DNA of 64,000 nt from Thalassospira lucentensis (GTDB lineage Bacteria; Pseudomonadota; Alphaproteobacteria; Rhodospirillales; Thalassospiraceae). Shown in pieces: positions 54,725-63,862 of this stretch. The DNA is taken from contig NZ_JAATOV010000002.1 in NCBI RefSeq assembly GCF_011806425.1, positions 620,001 through 684,000 of the forward strand, written 5' to 3'. Under the pieces are notes generated by a model, which saw nothing but the letters and a program-made list of their open reading frames with translations, made no database searches and was not told the DNA's origin. Positions within the stretch are counted from its first letter, which is position 1. Every line of letters starts with the position of its first letter. Both the position numbers and the translations under genes were made by a program.

Positions 54725-54817
54725 CGACGGCGCATTTATCCGACCGCCTGGTGCAACTGCTCCCGATATGACAATTATCGCAGCCAGGCCCGTCGGACGG
54801 TTCTCACATATCCATGT

Positions 54818-54848
54818 CGCATTTTAATCCTCATACAATTAAAATGCG
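54818..54848. terminator. 11-bp inverted repeat between convergent genes
   Basis: CGCATTTTAAT and ATTAAAATGCG flank CCTCATACA, 94 bases after the LacI-type stop. No T-run follows, so it may be a weak terminator or a protein site. Confidence 0.45.
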
Positions 54849-54905
54849 CGAAAACCGGCGACACATGGCGCGCGTCTCACCCGCCATCTGGCATTTCACC
54901 TAAAA

Positions 54906-54928
54906 TGAATAATCGGATGCATTATTCA
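54906..54928. repeat. Inverted TGAATAAT repeat
   Basis: TGAATAAT (54906-54913) and ATTATTCA (54921-54928), with a further TGAATAAT at about 54936-54943. They lie just downstream of the Lrp-type gene. Confidence 0.5.
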
Positions 54929-54986
54929 CTTATTATGAATAATGAAATCGCCGCGTATGGGGCTATTTTCGGGCGTGCACCCGTCG

Positions 54987-55424
54987 CTATTTCAGCGATC
55001 CCAGAACCGCCAAACTTTCATAGCGCTTGATATAAGGCTCATGAAAAACGCGCTCGACAAAGGCGCTATATTCTTCCATGTCGCTGACCTGAATGCGCAA
55101 TACAAAGTCATGCGCGCCCGTAACATGATGACATTGAACGACTTCTGGCATTTTGGCAAAGGCGTCACGCATCAAAATATACCGATCCGGGCGGTCACGC
55201 TCCATGGTCAGAAGCACAATGACCATCATCCGCTTGCCAAACACCTTGGGAGAAACGACCGCAACATCGCGTTCAATCACCCCGGTTTCGCGCAAACGCT
55301 GCACCCGCCGAAGGCACGCAGCCGAGGATAGCCCGACCTTTTCGGCAAGCGCACCACCGGTTAACCGGCTGTTTTCCTGCAATAATTCAAGCAGGCGATA
55401 GTCAAATTTATCAAGCTCCGCCAC
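54987..55424 (-). CDS. Lrp/AsnC family transcriptional regulator
   Basis: 145 residues: N-terminal helix-turn-helix (LLELLQENSRLTGGALAEKVGLSSAACLRRVQRL) and the RAM ligand-binding domain (VVQCHHVTGAHDFVLRIQVSD). It is transcribed alone; no target operon is obvious next to it. It is only distantly similar to the ectoine AsnR at 20114. Confidence 0.9.
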   Translation of the reverse strand: MAELDKFDYRLLELLQENSRLTGGALAEKVGLSSAACLRRVQRLRETGVIERDVAVVSPKVFGKRMMVIVLLTMERDRPDRYILMRDAFAKMPEVVQCHHVTGAHDFVLRIQVSDMEEYSAFVERVFHEPYIKRYESLAVLGSLK

Positions 55425-55639
55425 GGTTCATGTTCCCGGTTCATCATCATGCTGCACCCCGCCCCAAACATGACCCAAGCCGCCTGCGAAAGAAAATCGT
55501 TTTTGCACATTCTTTGCGAAAATCTCGCAAGGATTTGCGAAGTTTGCGCGCCAAATAACAATTCGCGGGCGTAAATTAACTGCGGGTTCAAAGGAAACTT
55601 TGTCCCCTTATTAGCAAAACAAACTCACGAGCCAGCATC

Positions 55640-55882
55640 ATGCCAGCACATATTACGACCGAACCCCTCGCCGCCACCACCAACGTTGCGCCGATTTCGG
55701 GCGCTTCTGTCTGGCGCTGGCTCGTTCTTTTGCCGCGCAAATGGGCGCATGCCTATAAAATTGCGCGCGATACCCAAATGCTAAAATCCGCCCCCCGCGA
55801 AGTTCTGGATGATATCGGCGTTGCCCGCCGCGACGTGGCATTCGCCTGCCAACACGGTCATCTCCCAAACCGATATCGTTGA
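55640..55882 (+). CDS. DUF1127 domain small protein
   Basis: 80 residues; the C-terminal LKSAPREVLDDIGVARRDVAFAC is the DUF1127 motif common in alphaproteobacteria. Related small proteins elsewhere bind RNA or modulate phosphate and stress responses. The ribosome site is weak. A terminator follows 44 bases after the stop. Confidence 0.8.
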   Translation: MPAHITTEPLAATTNVAPISGASVWRWLVLLPRKWAHAYKIARDTQMLKSAPREVLDDIGVARRDVAFACQHGHLPNRYR

Positions 55883-55925
55883 CCGTTCCGGCAAACAATC
55901 CCCCTGTTTGCCAATGAAATCAAAG

Positions 55926-55960
55926 GCCTGCCGGTGCACCCCACCCGGCAGGCTTTTCTT
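55926..55960 (+). terminator. Terminator of the DUF1127 gene
   Basis: GCCTGCCGG pairs with CCGGCAGGC around a ten-base loop, followed by TTTTCTTTT. Confidence 0.9.
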
Positions 55961-56088
55961 TTATCAAGGTAGCCAAAGGCTCCCAGCCCAGCAATGCATT
56001 GATATTGGGACCTGCCAATTTGACATCTATTGTCCTGCCAGTCTTAATACCGGTCGAAAACACCCTAAAATGTGATATCGTCACGCGC

Positions 56089-56697
56089 ATGACCCATTCC
56101 ATCGACAAACCCATCCCCCATCTGGCGGTGTTACTTCTGGCCGCTGGGGAAAGTGCGCGTTTTGGCGGGCGCAAACAGCTTGCTGATATTGATGGCAAAC
56201 CCATGCTGCGCCATGCCATCAATACCCTAAGCCCCCTGTCACCATCGGGTTTATTCGTGGTTTTGGGCGCATTTCATGATGAAATCGCCCCAGAAATTGA
56301 CCCTGTCCACAATATCATCCTCAATGAAAACTGGGCGTTAGGCATGGGAAGCTCGATTGCGACGGGGATGGCCGAAATTGGCCGTCATGGGGCTTTTGAT
56401 GGTGTTTTGATTGCGCTCTGTGATCAAGTACGCCTTTGCACGGCGGACTATCAAAAATTGATCTCCCAATTTGATGGCTCCACCATTGTCGCCACCCGTT
56501 ATGATGGCGGATACGGTGTGCCTGCGATATTCCCGGCCCATCTGTTCAAAACCCTTGAAACCCTGTCCGGACAACAGGGCGCGCGCAGGATCCTCAATGG
56601 CCCAGACCACGATGTGATTGGCGTCGATCTGCCAAATGCCGCGCATGACATCGACACCCAAGACGATCTCAACATCCTCTCCCCGTCCAGTTCCTAA
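56089..56697 (+). CDS. MobA-like nucleotidyltransferase (possible molybdenum cofactor cytidylyltransferase)
   Basis: 202 residues from MTHSIDKPIPH. The ATG at 56089 is chosen because the family starts just before the LLLAAGESARFGGRKQL NTP-binding loop. ALCDQVRLCTADYQKLI and YGVPAIFPAHLFKTLETLSGQQGARRIL match MocA/NTP_transf_3 proteins, which attach CMP or GMP to molybdopterin. No molybdoenzyme is adjacent. The ribosome site is poor. Confidence 0.82.
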   Translation: MTHSIDKPIPHLAVLLLAAGESARFGGRKQLADIDGKPMLRHAINTLSPLSPSGLFVVLGAFHDEIAPEIDPVHNIILNENWALGMGSSIATGMAEIGRHGAFDGVLIALCDQVRLCTADYQKLISQFDGSTIVATRYDGGYGVPAIFPAHLFKTLETLSGQQGARRILNGPDHDVIGVDLPNAAHDIDTQDDLNILSPSSS

Positions 56698-56910
56698 GCC
56701 CCGGTTTTGGCCGATGCCAGCGCCTCCAACGGCCTGCACGACGCAATTGGCAGCATCCAACCGCAAACCACCGACCGATCTCTGAATTCAAACGAGGCGC
56801 CACCGCACGTGCTTTGCAACAGGCAGCGTTGGTCATCAGCAGTGTTTGCGAGTGCTTAGGGGGCGTGAAGGTCATGGCGCAGGCTTAGGTTCACGCTGCG
56901 CGTGAAGGGC
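56698..56910. other. Intergenic region before the hexamer repeat
   Basis: No ORF with a ribosome site, no stable terminator and no recognisable gene remnant were seen. Confidence 0.35.
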
Positions 56911-56956
56911 TGGGACTGGGGCTGGGGCTGGGGCTGGGGCTGGGGCTGGGGCTTGG
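56911..56956. repeat. GGGGCT hexanucleotide repeat
   Basis: TGGGAC is followed by six consecutive TGGGGC units, then TTGGGC; exact edges are uncertain by a base or two. It could be a slippage-prone or G-quadruplex-forming tract. Open frames across it give only Trp-Gly or Ala-Pro strings. Confidence 0.8.
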
Positions 56957-57123
56957 GCCAGAGTAAGGGAGCAGCCTTCACAACGCCGTCGTCTACTCAA
57001 CGCCAGCACGACACTAAGCCCAACCCAACGGCGCAATGGCCTCCGCACGCTGCGAAGACCGGCGCCAACATCACGGGGCAAGGCAACGCGCACATGACGC
57101 CTCACCGCATTGCCCAAAATGAT

Positions 57124-58344
57124 TTAAGGGCGGATCAATTTCGCCACCGGATGCTCAAACGTCACGCGGCCATCTTTCATGCCCCAGATCGGGCGGCTGA
57201 TTTCTGAGATGACTTGTGCGCGGCTTTGGGCAGGCAGCACAATGAAACTGGCCGCTTCATTCACCGCAATTTTCGTTGGCTTTCCAAGCAATTTTGCCGG
57301 GGCATCCGACACCATGGCAAAGCAGTTTTCCAATTCCGCCTCGGTCGAAAGTTGGCTGACATTGGCATACAGGTTTGCCATCCGCGACAGCGAACAATCC
57401 CCATAGGGCGTAAAGGGGTTCAGCACATTATTGGTCGCAATCGTGCAACAAACCCCATGCTGGGTCAGCTTATGCGCCGGTGCCACACCGCACGGCACGG
57501 TATGTTCATGATCGCGCCCGGTCAGGAAAAGATCCGTTGCCGGCAAGACGGTCAAGCCAATGCCCGCATCCCGCATAATCGCAATCGTTTCATCAAGCTC
57601 GGCCTTGGGCAGAACCGATAATTTGGTCACATGGCCAATCATCACCCGGCCTTGCCAGCCAAAGGCGATGGCCTGTTTGGCAACCGCATCCAAATGCCGC
57701 CAACTGGCATCAAGGTCAAAATCAAGATGGAAATCGAGATCGACGTCATAGTCGCGCGCCATTTCAAACAGGCGCAAAATCTGTCCTTCGGGATCGGTAT
57801 CCATATAGGGGCAACCGCCCAGCAAATCCGCGCCATTATCCAAGGCTTCGCTTAGCAATTCTTCGGTGCCGGGATAGTTAAACAGGCCTTCTTGCGGGAA
57901 AACACAAATTTCCAGATCAATCGCCCACGCGTAATCCGCCTTTAGGCGTTTAATCGCGTTAAAGCCCGCCAAGCCAATGCCCGGATCAATTTCAACTTGG
58001 GTGCGCACTGCATTTGTGCCCTCGGTAACTGCCTTTTCAAGCACACGCGCGCCACGGGCATAAATGTCGTCTTCGGTAAAGCCACTTTTGGCGTTGGCCA
58101 CCGCGCTGATTGCACCCTGCAGCGTCCCAGTTTTGTTTTTGGCCCGATCAAGAATACATGCCTTATCCAGATGCAGATGGCTTTCAACAAAGCCGGTGCT
58201 AACCAATTGGCCTTCGGCGTCAAAGACCGGGACATCACCGGTTAGTGACCTGGCAATCTTGATAATCTTTCCTTGGCCAACAGCAATATCAACCAACGTG
58301 TTTTCACCGGGCAGGCAGGCGTTCCTCACCAAATAATCAAGCAT
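57124..58344 (-). CDS. Amidohydrolase of the cytosine deaminase/AtzC-like group
   Basis: 406 residues from MLDYLVRNACLPG; the ATG at 58344 is one base after the upstream gene's stop. Metal-site motifs are SHLHLDKACIL (HxH), DLDFHLDFDLD (His) and MIGHVTKLSVL (His). CCTIATNNVLNPFTPYGD follows, where cytosine deaminases usually have Asp at the metal position, here Asn. It probably deaminates or hydrolyses an N-heterocycle or amide taken up by the coupled ABC transporter. Confidence 0.87.
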   Translation of the reverse strand: MLDYLVRNACLPGENTLVDIAVGQGKIIKIARSLTGDVPVFDAEGQLVSTGFVESHLHLDKACILDRAKNKTGTLQGAISAVANAKSGFTEDDIYARGARVLEKAVTEGTNAVRTQVEIDPGIGLAGFNAIKRLKADYAWAIDLEICVFPQEGLFNYPGTEELLSEALDNGADLLGGCPYMDTDPEGQILRLFEMARDYDVDLDFHLDFDLDASWRHLDAVAKQAIAFGWQGRVMIGHVTKLSVLPKAELDETIAIMRDAGIGLTVLPATDLFLTGRDHEHTVPCGVAPAHKLTQHGVCCTIATNNVLNPFTPYGDCSLSRMANLYANVSQLSTEAELENCFAMVSDAPAKLLGKPTKIAVNEAASFIVLPAQSRAQVISEISRPIWGMKDGRVTFEHPVAKLIRP

Positions 58345-58345
58345 C

Positions 58346-60901
58346 TTACTGTGCAACCTTTTTGGGTTCTTTTGTGGTTTGTTCGGCGCCGCCAAGATAG
58401 GCGGCAATCAGGCGTTCATCACGGCGAAGTTCGGACGCCTTTCCTTGGGCAACGACCTGTCCCTGTTCAAGGACATAGGCGTAATCGGCCACCGAAAGCG
58501 CCATAGTTGCCATCTGATCGACCAAAAGGATCGTCACCCCTTCATCACGTAGCTCACCCAGAATGGCATAAAGCTCTTCGGTCATGGCCGGGGCCAGACC
58601 AAGGGATGGCTCATCCAGCAAAAGTGCCTTTGGCTTTGCCACCAATCCACGCGCAATCGCCATCATTTGCTGTTCCCCACCCGACAAATGCCCGGCCAGG
58701 CTGTTGATGCGATCACGAAGGCGCGGGAAGCGCTTCAGGATCGCTTCGAGTTCGTCCTTACTAACCGGTTTTGGTTGTTTATAGGCACCAAGTTCAATGT
58801 TTTCGCGCACGGTCAGTTCGGGGAAGACCTGCCGTCCTTCGGGAACAAGGATCAGGCCCTGCTCCACGATCTGATGGGGGGCCAGCGTATGGATATATTC
58901 GTTGTTCAAAACGATGCTGCCTTTGACCGGGCGCAACAGACCGGCAAGGGCGGTCAGGAAGGTAGATTTACCCGCCCCGTTTGCCCCCAGCAGGGCGACC
59001 ATTTCGCCCTGTTGGACTTTCAGATCAACCGATTGTAGGACCGGTGCGGCACCATATCCCGCTGTCAGTCGCAGGGTTTCAATCACCGGGGAGGCCCCGA
59101 CTTCGAACGGGATGGGACGCGGGCGGGCCGTCATTTCGCCGTCGCCAAGATAGGCCGCGATCACCTGTGGATCGTTTTGAACTGCCTGCGGCGATCCGAA
59201 AATGATCGGCGTTCCCGCATCAACCGCCAGGATATGGTCGGAAATGCCCATGACCATTTCCATGTCATGTTCGACCAACACCACAGTGATCCCAGCATCG
59301 GCCAACTGACGCAATAATTTGGCCAGCGACACCTTATCAGCATGCATCAAGCCAGCAGCAGGTTCATCGAGCAACAACACGCCGGGCTTGGTGGCAAGTG
59401 ACCGAGCAATTTCGACCAATCGGCGATCCACATGCGGCAAATCACCGGCCCGGGCATCAATATCACCAAGGTAGCCACAAAATGCCAACAGCCCCGCCGC
59501 GTGGCTGCGGTTTTTGTCGGATGCAATCACCGAAAACGGTGCGCCAAACCGGCCGACCGGAAGGCCCGCGATCACATTGTCGATTACGGACATGTTTTCA
59601 AACAGACGGGTCGCCTGATAGGTGCGCGCAATGCCACTGCGTGCGGCAAAGTCGGTTGGACGCCCGGCGATATCTTGATCGCCAATGCGCACCGCCCCTT
59701 CGGTTGGTTTGTAAAAGCCGCTGATGATGTTCAAAAGGGTGGTTTTCCCGGCCCCGTTTGGACCAATGATCGATGTTACCTGCCCCGGTTTGGCGGCAAA
59801 GGAGACGCTGTTGACAGCCTTTACCCCGCCAAAAGAAATCGACACATTATCGACGGTTAACCCATCGGATTTTGGGTATGCTTTGAGACCCGCCTCAATC
59901 TCGGCGGGGGGAATGGCCTTCACACCGCGTTTGGCAATCGGGATGAAGCGCTCCGCCATACCAACCAATCCGCGCGGTGCAATCAGAAGCACCACAATCA
60001 AAAGAGCACCGAAAATCAGCAAGCGGTATTCGGCAAAATCAGACAGGAGTTCGGGCAACAGAACCGACACAGACGCCCCGACAAACGGCCCCAGAACCGT
60101 TCCCGCACCGCCCAAAATGACGGCAAACAGATACAAGATCGACTGGCTGATCGGGAAGTTCGAAGGTGCGATAAACATCATCAGAGGTGCGTACAACGCA
60201 CCCGCCAGGCCGGCCACAGCGGCCGCAATGGCAAAGCCCGATGCCTTGACCGCAAAGGCATTGTAGCCCAGCGAACTTGCAGCAATTTCGGCATCGCGCA
60301 TGCTGGTCATCGCCATGCCCCAGCCACTCACGGCCAAACGCCGGAACGCTAGCAAGCCAATACCGCCAACAATCACGCACAGCATCACAAGATCACGCTC
60401 TGCAAAAACGTAAGATCCGATTTGCGGCATCGGAAAGCCCATCAGGCCATTTTGCCCACCAGTCAAAGACCGCCATTCAATCGCGCCATGTTCGACAATA
60501 AAGGCAAAGGCAATGGTCACCATCGCCAAAAACGGCCCGGCCATCCGAACTGCCGATATGGCCAGCACACAGCCCGCAATCGCGGCAATAAGCGTTGCCG
60601 CCACCAGCGACAACCAGAAATTCAACCCGGCCAATGTCAGGATCACACTGGCATAGGCACCAATGGCAAAGAACCCGACCTGCCCTAGTGATACAAGCCC
60701 AGTCAGCCCATACAGAACATTCAGCCCCACACATAAAACCGTGGTGATGGCGACAAGGCCAATGACGAACTGGGTATATCCGCCAGTGATCGAAACGCCG
60801 ATCAAACCACCGATCACGGCAAGAATAATCGTGCAATCGAGTGCAACAGGTTTGTTCAATTTCGGGATGGGATTTTTGAATTTGCGAAGGCTTTTCATCA
60901 T
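58346..60901 (-). CDS. Fused branched-chain amino acid-type ABC transporter: LivM permease, LivG and LivF ATPases in one chain
   Basis: 851 residues. Residues about 1-325 are a LivM-type permease (YGLTGLVSLGQVGFFAIGAYAS). About 345-590 is a LivG-type NBD (IGPNGAGKTTLLNIISG; Walker B VLLLDEPAAGL). About 605-840 is a LivF-type NBD ([37 protein letters not shown]). The first NBD's signature reads LPHVDRRLVEIAR instead of the usual LPYGxQR, losing the glycine. The ATG overlaps the livH-type stop by one base. Fusion of a Liv permease to one ATPase is known; a three-part chain is less usual. Confidence 0.93.
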   Translation of the reverse strand: MMKSLRKFKNPIPKLNKPVALDCTIILAVIGGLIGVSITGGYTQFVIGLVAITTVLCVGLNVLYGLTGLVSLGQVGFFAIGAYASVILTLAGLNFWLSLVAATLIAAIAGCVLAISAVRMAGPFLAMVTIAFAFIVEHGAIEWRSLTGGQNGLMGFPMPQIGSYVFAERDLVMLCVIVGGIGLLAFRRLAVSGWGMAMTSMRDAEIAASSLGYNAFAVKASGFAIAAAVAGLAGALYAPLMMFIAPSNFPISQSILYLFAVILGGAGTVLGPFVGASVSVLLPELLSDFAEYRLLIFGALLIVVLLIAPRGLVGMAERFIPIAKRGVKAIPPAEIEAGLKAYPKSDGLTVDNVSISFGGVKAVNSVSFAAKPGQVTSIIGPNGAGKTTLLNIISGFYKPTEGAVRIGDQDIAGRPTDFAARSGIARTYQATRLFENMSVIDNVIAGLPVGRFGAPFSVIASDKNRSHAAGLLAFCGYLGDIDARAGDLPHVDRRLVEIARSLATKPGVLLLDEPAAGLMHADKVSLAKLLRQLADAGITVVLVEHDMEMVMGISDHILAVDAGTPIIFGSPQAVQNDPQVIAAYLGDGEMTARPRPIPFEVGASPVIETLRLTAGYGAAPVLQSVDLKVQQGEMVALLGANGAGKSTFLTALAGLLRPVKGSIVLNNEYIHTLAPHQIVEQGLILVPEGRQVFPELTVRENIELGAYKQPKPVSKDELEAILKRFPRLRDRINSLAGHLSGGEQQMMAIARGLVAKPKALLLDEPSLGLAPAMTEELYAILGELRDEGVTILLVDQMATMALSVADYAYVLEQGQVVAQGKASELRRDERLIAAYLGGAEQTTKEPKKVAQ

Positions 60902-61776
60902 CAGACCTTTTTGATCGCAGCACGGCCAAACAGGCCACTTGGTTTGATGGTCAGAACCGCGATCACCAAGGCAAACACGACAATGAAGGTATAGGACGAG
61001 CCGAGATAAGTGGTCACACCGGCCTCAACCAGCCCATAGATAAATCCGGCCAGCATCACCGCATAGGCCGATGTCATCCCGCCCAGAATGGCGACGGCAA
61101 AGGCCTTCAGACCAAACAAGGTACCCATATCCGAATGTACGGAAAACAGCGGGGCAATCAAAAGCCCGGCACAGCCCGCCAACATTGATGAAATGGCAAA
61201 TGAGCCGGTCACCATAACGGTGGTGTTAATGCCCATCAGCTTGGCGGCCTGAAGGTTTTGCACCACAGCCAAAAGCGCTCGCCCCTGCCGAGTATGACGA
61301 AACAGCGCGTTCAAGGCCAATGCGACACCAATGGCGGCAATCGGGATCAGGATTTGCTGCGGATACACCCCGGTGCCAAATACATTCCAGCTTTCACTGA
61401 CAAGGTTTGACGGTAACGTGCGCGGCTCATTGCCAAAGGTGAACAAAACCACGTTATCAAGCAGAATACCGCCCGCAACCGTTGCCATTAGCCAGGCTTC
61501 GGAATTGCGAATGGCAAATGGGCGGACAAGGAAAAACTCGACCAGAATACCCGCAACACCACAGCACAGAATCGCCAGCGGATAGCCCAGAATGACCGGA
61601 AAACCGTATTGTTCACAAAACACAAACCCCAATACGGCACCCAGCATCACCATGCTGCCTTGCGCGAAATTGACTTTTGAGGACACCGAATAAGTGATCT
61701 GAAATCCGAGTGCGACCAGTCCGTACATACTGCCTAGACCGATGCCGGTAATCAGGGCTGCGATTAAGAGTGTCAT
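60901..61776 (-). CDS. Branched-chain amino acid-type ABC permease (LivH)
   Basis: 291 residues, about eight helices. LVALGFQITYSVSSKVNFAQGSMVMLG and ILGGMTSAYAVMLAGFIYGL are LivH blocks. It pairs with the LivM part of the fusion protein. It lies 95 bases after the receptor gene, with a terminator hairpin between that probably lowers permease expression relative to the receptor. Confidence 0.92.
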   Translation of the reverse strand: MTLLIAALITGIGLGSMYGLVALGFQITYSVSSKVNFAQGSMVMLGAVLGFVFCEQYGFPVILGYPLAILCCGVAGILVEFFLVRPFAIRNSEAWLMATVAGGILLDNVVLFTFGNEPRTLPSNLVSESWNVFGTGVYPQQILIPIAAIGVALALNALFRHTRQGRALLAVVQNLQAAKLMGINTTVMVTGSFAISSMLAGCAGLLIAPLFSVHSDMGTLFGLKAFAVAILGGMTSAYAVMLAGFIYGLVEAGVTTYLGSSYTFIVVFALVIAVLTIKPSGLFGRAAIKKV

Positions 61777-61822
61777 TGCCGGTTACCTGCTTGTCGATTG
61801 CACATGGGTGCTGCGTTCAAAG

Positions 61823-61860
61823 GGATAAAAACCCTTGCGGCACAAAGCGCCGCAAGGGTT
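61823..61860 (-). terminator. Attenuating terminator between the receptor and LivH-type genes
   Basis: AACCCTTGCGGC and GCCGCAAGGGTT form a perfect 12-bp stem. The A-rich left flank gives a U-run on the minus strand. It lies just after the receptor stop inside the operon. Confidence 0.88.
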
Positions 61861-61871
61861 GAAAAGATTGA

Positions 61872-63059
61872 TTATTTGATCGGAATAATCTGACCGTCGA
61901 CGAAATGCGCGAAGGTGTAATCTTCGGGACCAAGCGCGTCCTGGTCGTCCGGGGTGAAGGGCGTGTCGTAGGTTTTGATCATGCCTTTGATGCCAGAAAT
62001 CTCGTACATGGCTTGGCGAATGGCCGCACCGTCTGTCGAGCCAGCCTTTTCAATCGCGGCAGCAGTCAACAGGGTCGCGTCATAGGCATTGGCAATGCCG
62101 GTTGCCGGGGTAACATCGGCAAGCGTTTTGATTTCAGGGAACTTTTCCTGAAGCTTGACAAACATCGGGTCGGCCGCATCAGTAAACAGATAGGTCTGAA
62201 TGAAATGGACCTTTTCCCCAGATTTACCCGCAAGTTCGGTGAAACGACCACCGGCCGGCCCCCAATGCGATGAGATCGGCACATCCCACCCCATACGATC
62301 TAGCGATTTGATCACCTGTGCGGTTGGGGCAACGTTGGCCACGACAAACAGGGAATCTGCACCGTTTTCTTTTAAGCGGGTCAGCTGCGGGACAACGTCA
62401 ACGTCGTTTGATTCAAACTTTTCAATCCCGGCATGTTCCATGCCGCGTTTATCAAGCGCTTTCAGCAAACCCTTTTCATTGGACTCGCCCCACGGGTTGT
62501 TAATCAGGATCATGCCCGGCTTTTTGGCACCGTAATTGGCAATCAGATATTCAGTGATCGCTTCGTCGACATATTCATCCACCGCCGAAACACGGAAGAC
62601 ATAGTTTTCATCCGCACCGTTTTTGGTGATCCCGGTGCCAGCCGCCCACGGACCGATGAACGGAATTTTCTGCTGATTAACGAACGGTACAATGGCAAAG
62701 GAAACAGGCGTATCAAGCCCCCCAATGATCGCAGCAACGCCTTCGCGTTGCGCAAGTTCACGTGCCGCAACCAGACCTTTTCCCGGGTTGGCTTCATCAT
62801 CACGCGATACAAGTTCAATCGGTTTGCCAAGAACGCCACCGTCGGCGTTGATCTTGTCAATCGCAAGCATGATACCACGCGTAATCGCCTCACCCGATTT
62901 GGCCGACTGACCACTTAGCGCAGCAACAAGACCAAGCTTGACGGTATCTTCGGCACGGGCGTTATGGGCGGGCAAGACGGCGGAAAACATCAGTGCCGCC
63001 GCAGCACCCAAAAGGGCGGCACGGCGCGTGAGTTTCGGGATATGCGAGGAAATAGGCAT
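61872..63059 (-). CDS. Branched-chain amino acid-type ABC substrate-binding protein
   Basis: 395 residues from MPISSHIPKLTRRAAL; GGGAG 6-10 bases upstream supports the ATG at 63059. An N-terminal signal (TRRAALLGAAAALMFSAVLPAHNARA) could be Tat- or Sec-type. The Leu/Ile/Val-binding type 1 fold has VKLGLVAALSGQSAKSGEAI, VISRDDEANPGKGLVAAREL-like and NPWGESNEKGLLKAL. The true ligand is likely the amidohydrolase substrate rather than leucine; that is inference. Confidence 0.9.
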   Translation of the reverse strand: MPISSHIPKLTRRAALLGAAAALMFSAVLPAHNARAEDTVKLGLVAALSGQSAKSGEAITRGIMLAIDKINADGGVLGKPIELVSRDDEANPGKGLVAARELAQREGVAAIIGGLDTPVSFAIVPFVNQQKIPFIGPWAAGTGITKNGADENYVFRVSAVDEYVDEAITEYLIANYGAKKPGMILINNPWGESNEKGLLKALDKRGMEHAGIEKFESNDVDVVPQLTRLKENGADSLFVVANVAPTAQVIKSLDRMGWDVPISSHWGPAGGRFTELAGKSGEKVHFIQTYLFTDAADPMFVKLQEKFPEIKTLADVTPATGIANAYDATLLTAAAIEKAGSTDGAAIRQAMYEISGIKGMIKTYDTPFTPDDQDALGPEDYTFAHFVDGQIIPIK

Positions 63060-63233
63060 GTGAGACTCCCTGATTATATGACTTTTGCTGTTGGTCGTCG
63101 CAGTTTCACAGTGCGCGCCAAAGAACCTTCGCACCGCAGCAAGGGACGTGCCAAAAATAACAATGCAATAAAATCAGTTTGTTAGGAGATTTTTAGCTGC
63201 GTGAAATCTGTGCATTGCCTTATGCATACGCAG

Positions 63234-63269
63234 ATTGCATGCAATTATTGCATAAAATTAGTGCATGCA
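63234..63269. promoter_or_regulatory. TGCATGCA palindromes in the receptor/NTF2-like divergent promoter
   Basis: ATTGCATGCAAT (63234-63245) and TGCATGCA (63262-63269) are perfect palindromes with centres 26 bp apart, with other TGCAT copies close by. They have the TTGnnnnCAA form bound by FadR/VanR-type GntR regulators; a GntR gene ends at 63863. Confidence 0.6.
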
Positions 63270-63329
63270 AATTTTCTGCCTACGTATTATGCTCATCGCA
63301 GATCAAATGCCGTGAATGAGGATTTCGAA

Positions 63330-63755
63330 ATGAACGAGACATCAGCGCAAACCGTGCTTGATAGCCTGCCGCCAGAAGCACAAACCGTGCGTGATTTTCT
63401 GGATGCGTCGATGAAACCCGATCCGGATCTGGCCGCGACATTCATGTCCGATGATGTTGTCATCACCTTTACCGATGGTCAGAAATACGATCATCCGTCG
63501 GGCACCACCGCATTTAATGCGGCGCGCTATAAATGGGTGAAAAAGAAGTTCGGTCAGTTTGACGTTGTTAAATATGACGGCGAGACCGTGGTTTACAGCA
63601 TCGGCTGGCTGTACGGCGAATGGCCCGATGGCACCGCGTTTGACGGCAACCGTTACGTTGATCGGTTCGTGATCAAAGACGGCAAGATCGTCAAAATGGA
63701 TGTCTGGAATGAAAGTGCCGAACGCATTTTGGTGCGCAAAGGCATTCAGGCGTAA
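63330..63755 (+). CDS. NTF2-like/SnoaL-fold small protein
   Basis: 141 residues from MNETSAQTVLDSL; GAGGAT lies about 9 bases upstream. The cone-shaped NTF2 fold is suggested by FLDASMKPDPDLAATFMSDDVVITFTDG and WPDGTAFDGNRYVDRFVIKDGKIVKMDVWNE. It is divergent from the Liv-type operon and shares the palindromic promoter region. It may be an accessory isomerase, dehydratase or binding protein for the same substrate; no catalytic residues are assigned. Confidence 0.82.
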   Translation: MNETSAQTVLDSLPPEAQTVRDFLDASMKPDPDLAATFMSDDVVITFTDGQKYDHPSGTTAFNAARYKWVKKKFGQFDVVKYDGETVVYSIGWLYGEWPDGTAFDGNRYVDRFVIKDGKIVKMDVWNESAERILVRKGIQA

Positions 63756-63862
63756 GTCCCTGCGATATGCGCCGATCGATGCAAATCGCCCCCAAACCAT
63801 TCCGCTATGCGTCTCTGGCGTCAAGTTTCGCTGATGATGATGGGCAGGACAGCGCAGATACC

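Noticed and set aside
56872-57117. Minus-strand ORF with an Ala-Pro repeat over the GGGGCT array
   Set aside because: The product is only the translation of the hexamer repeat plus Arg-rich sequence, and no ribosome site is visible.
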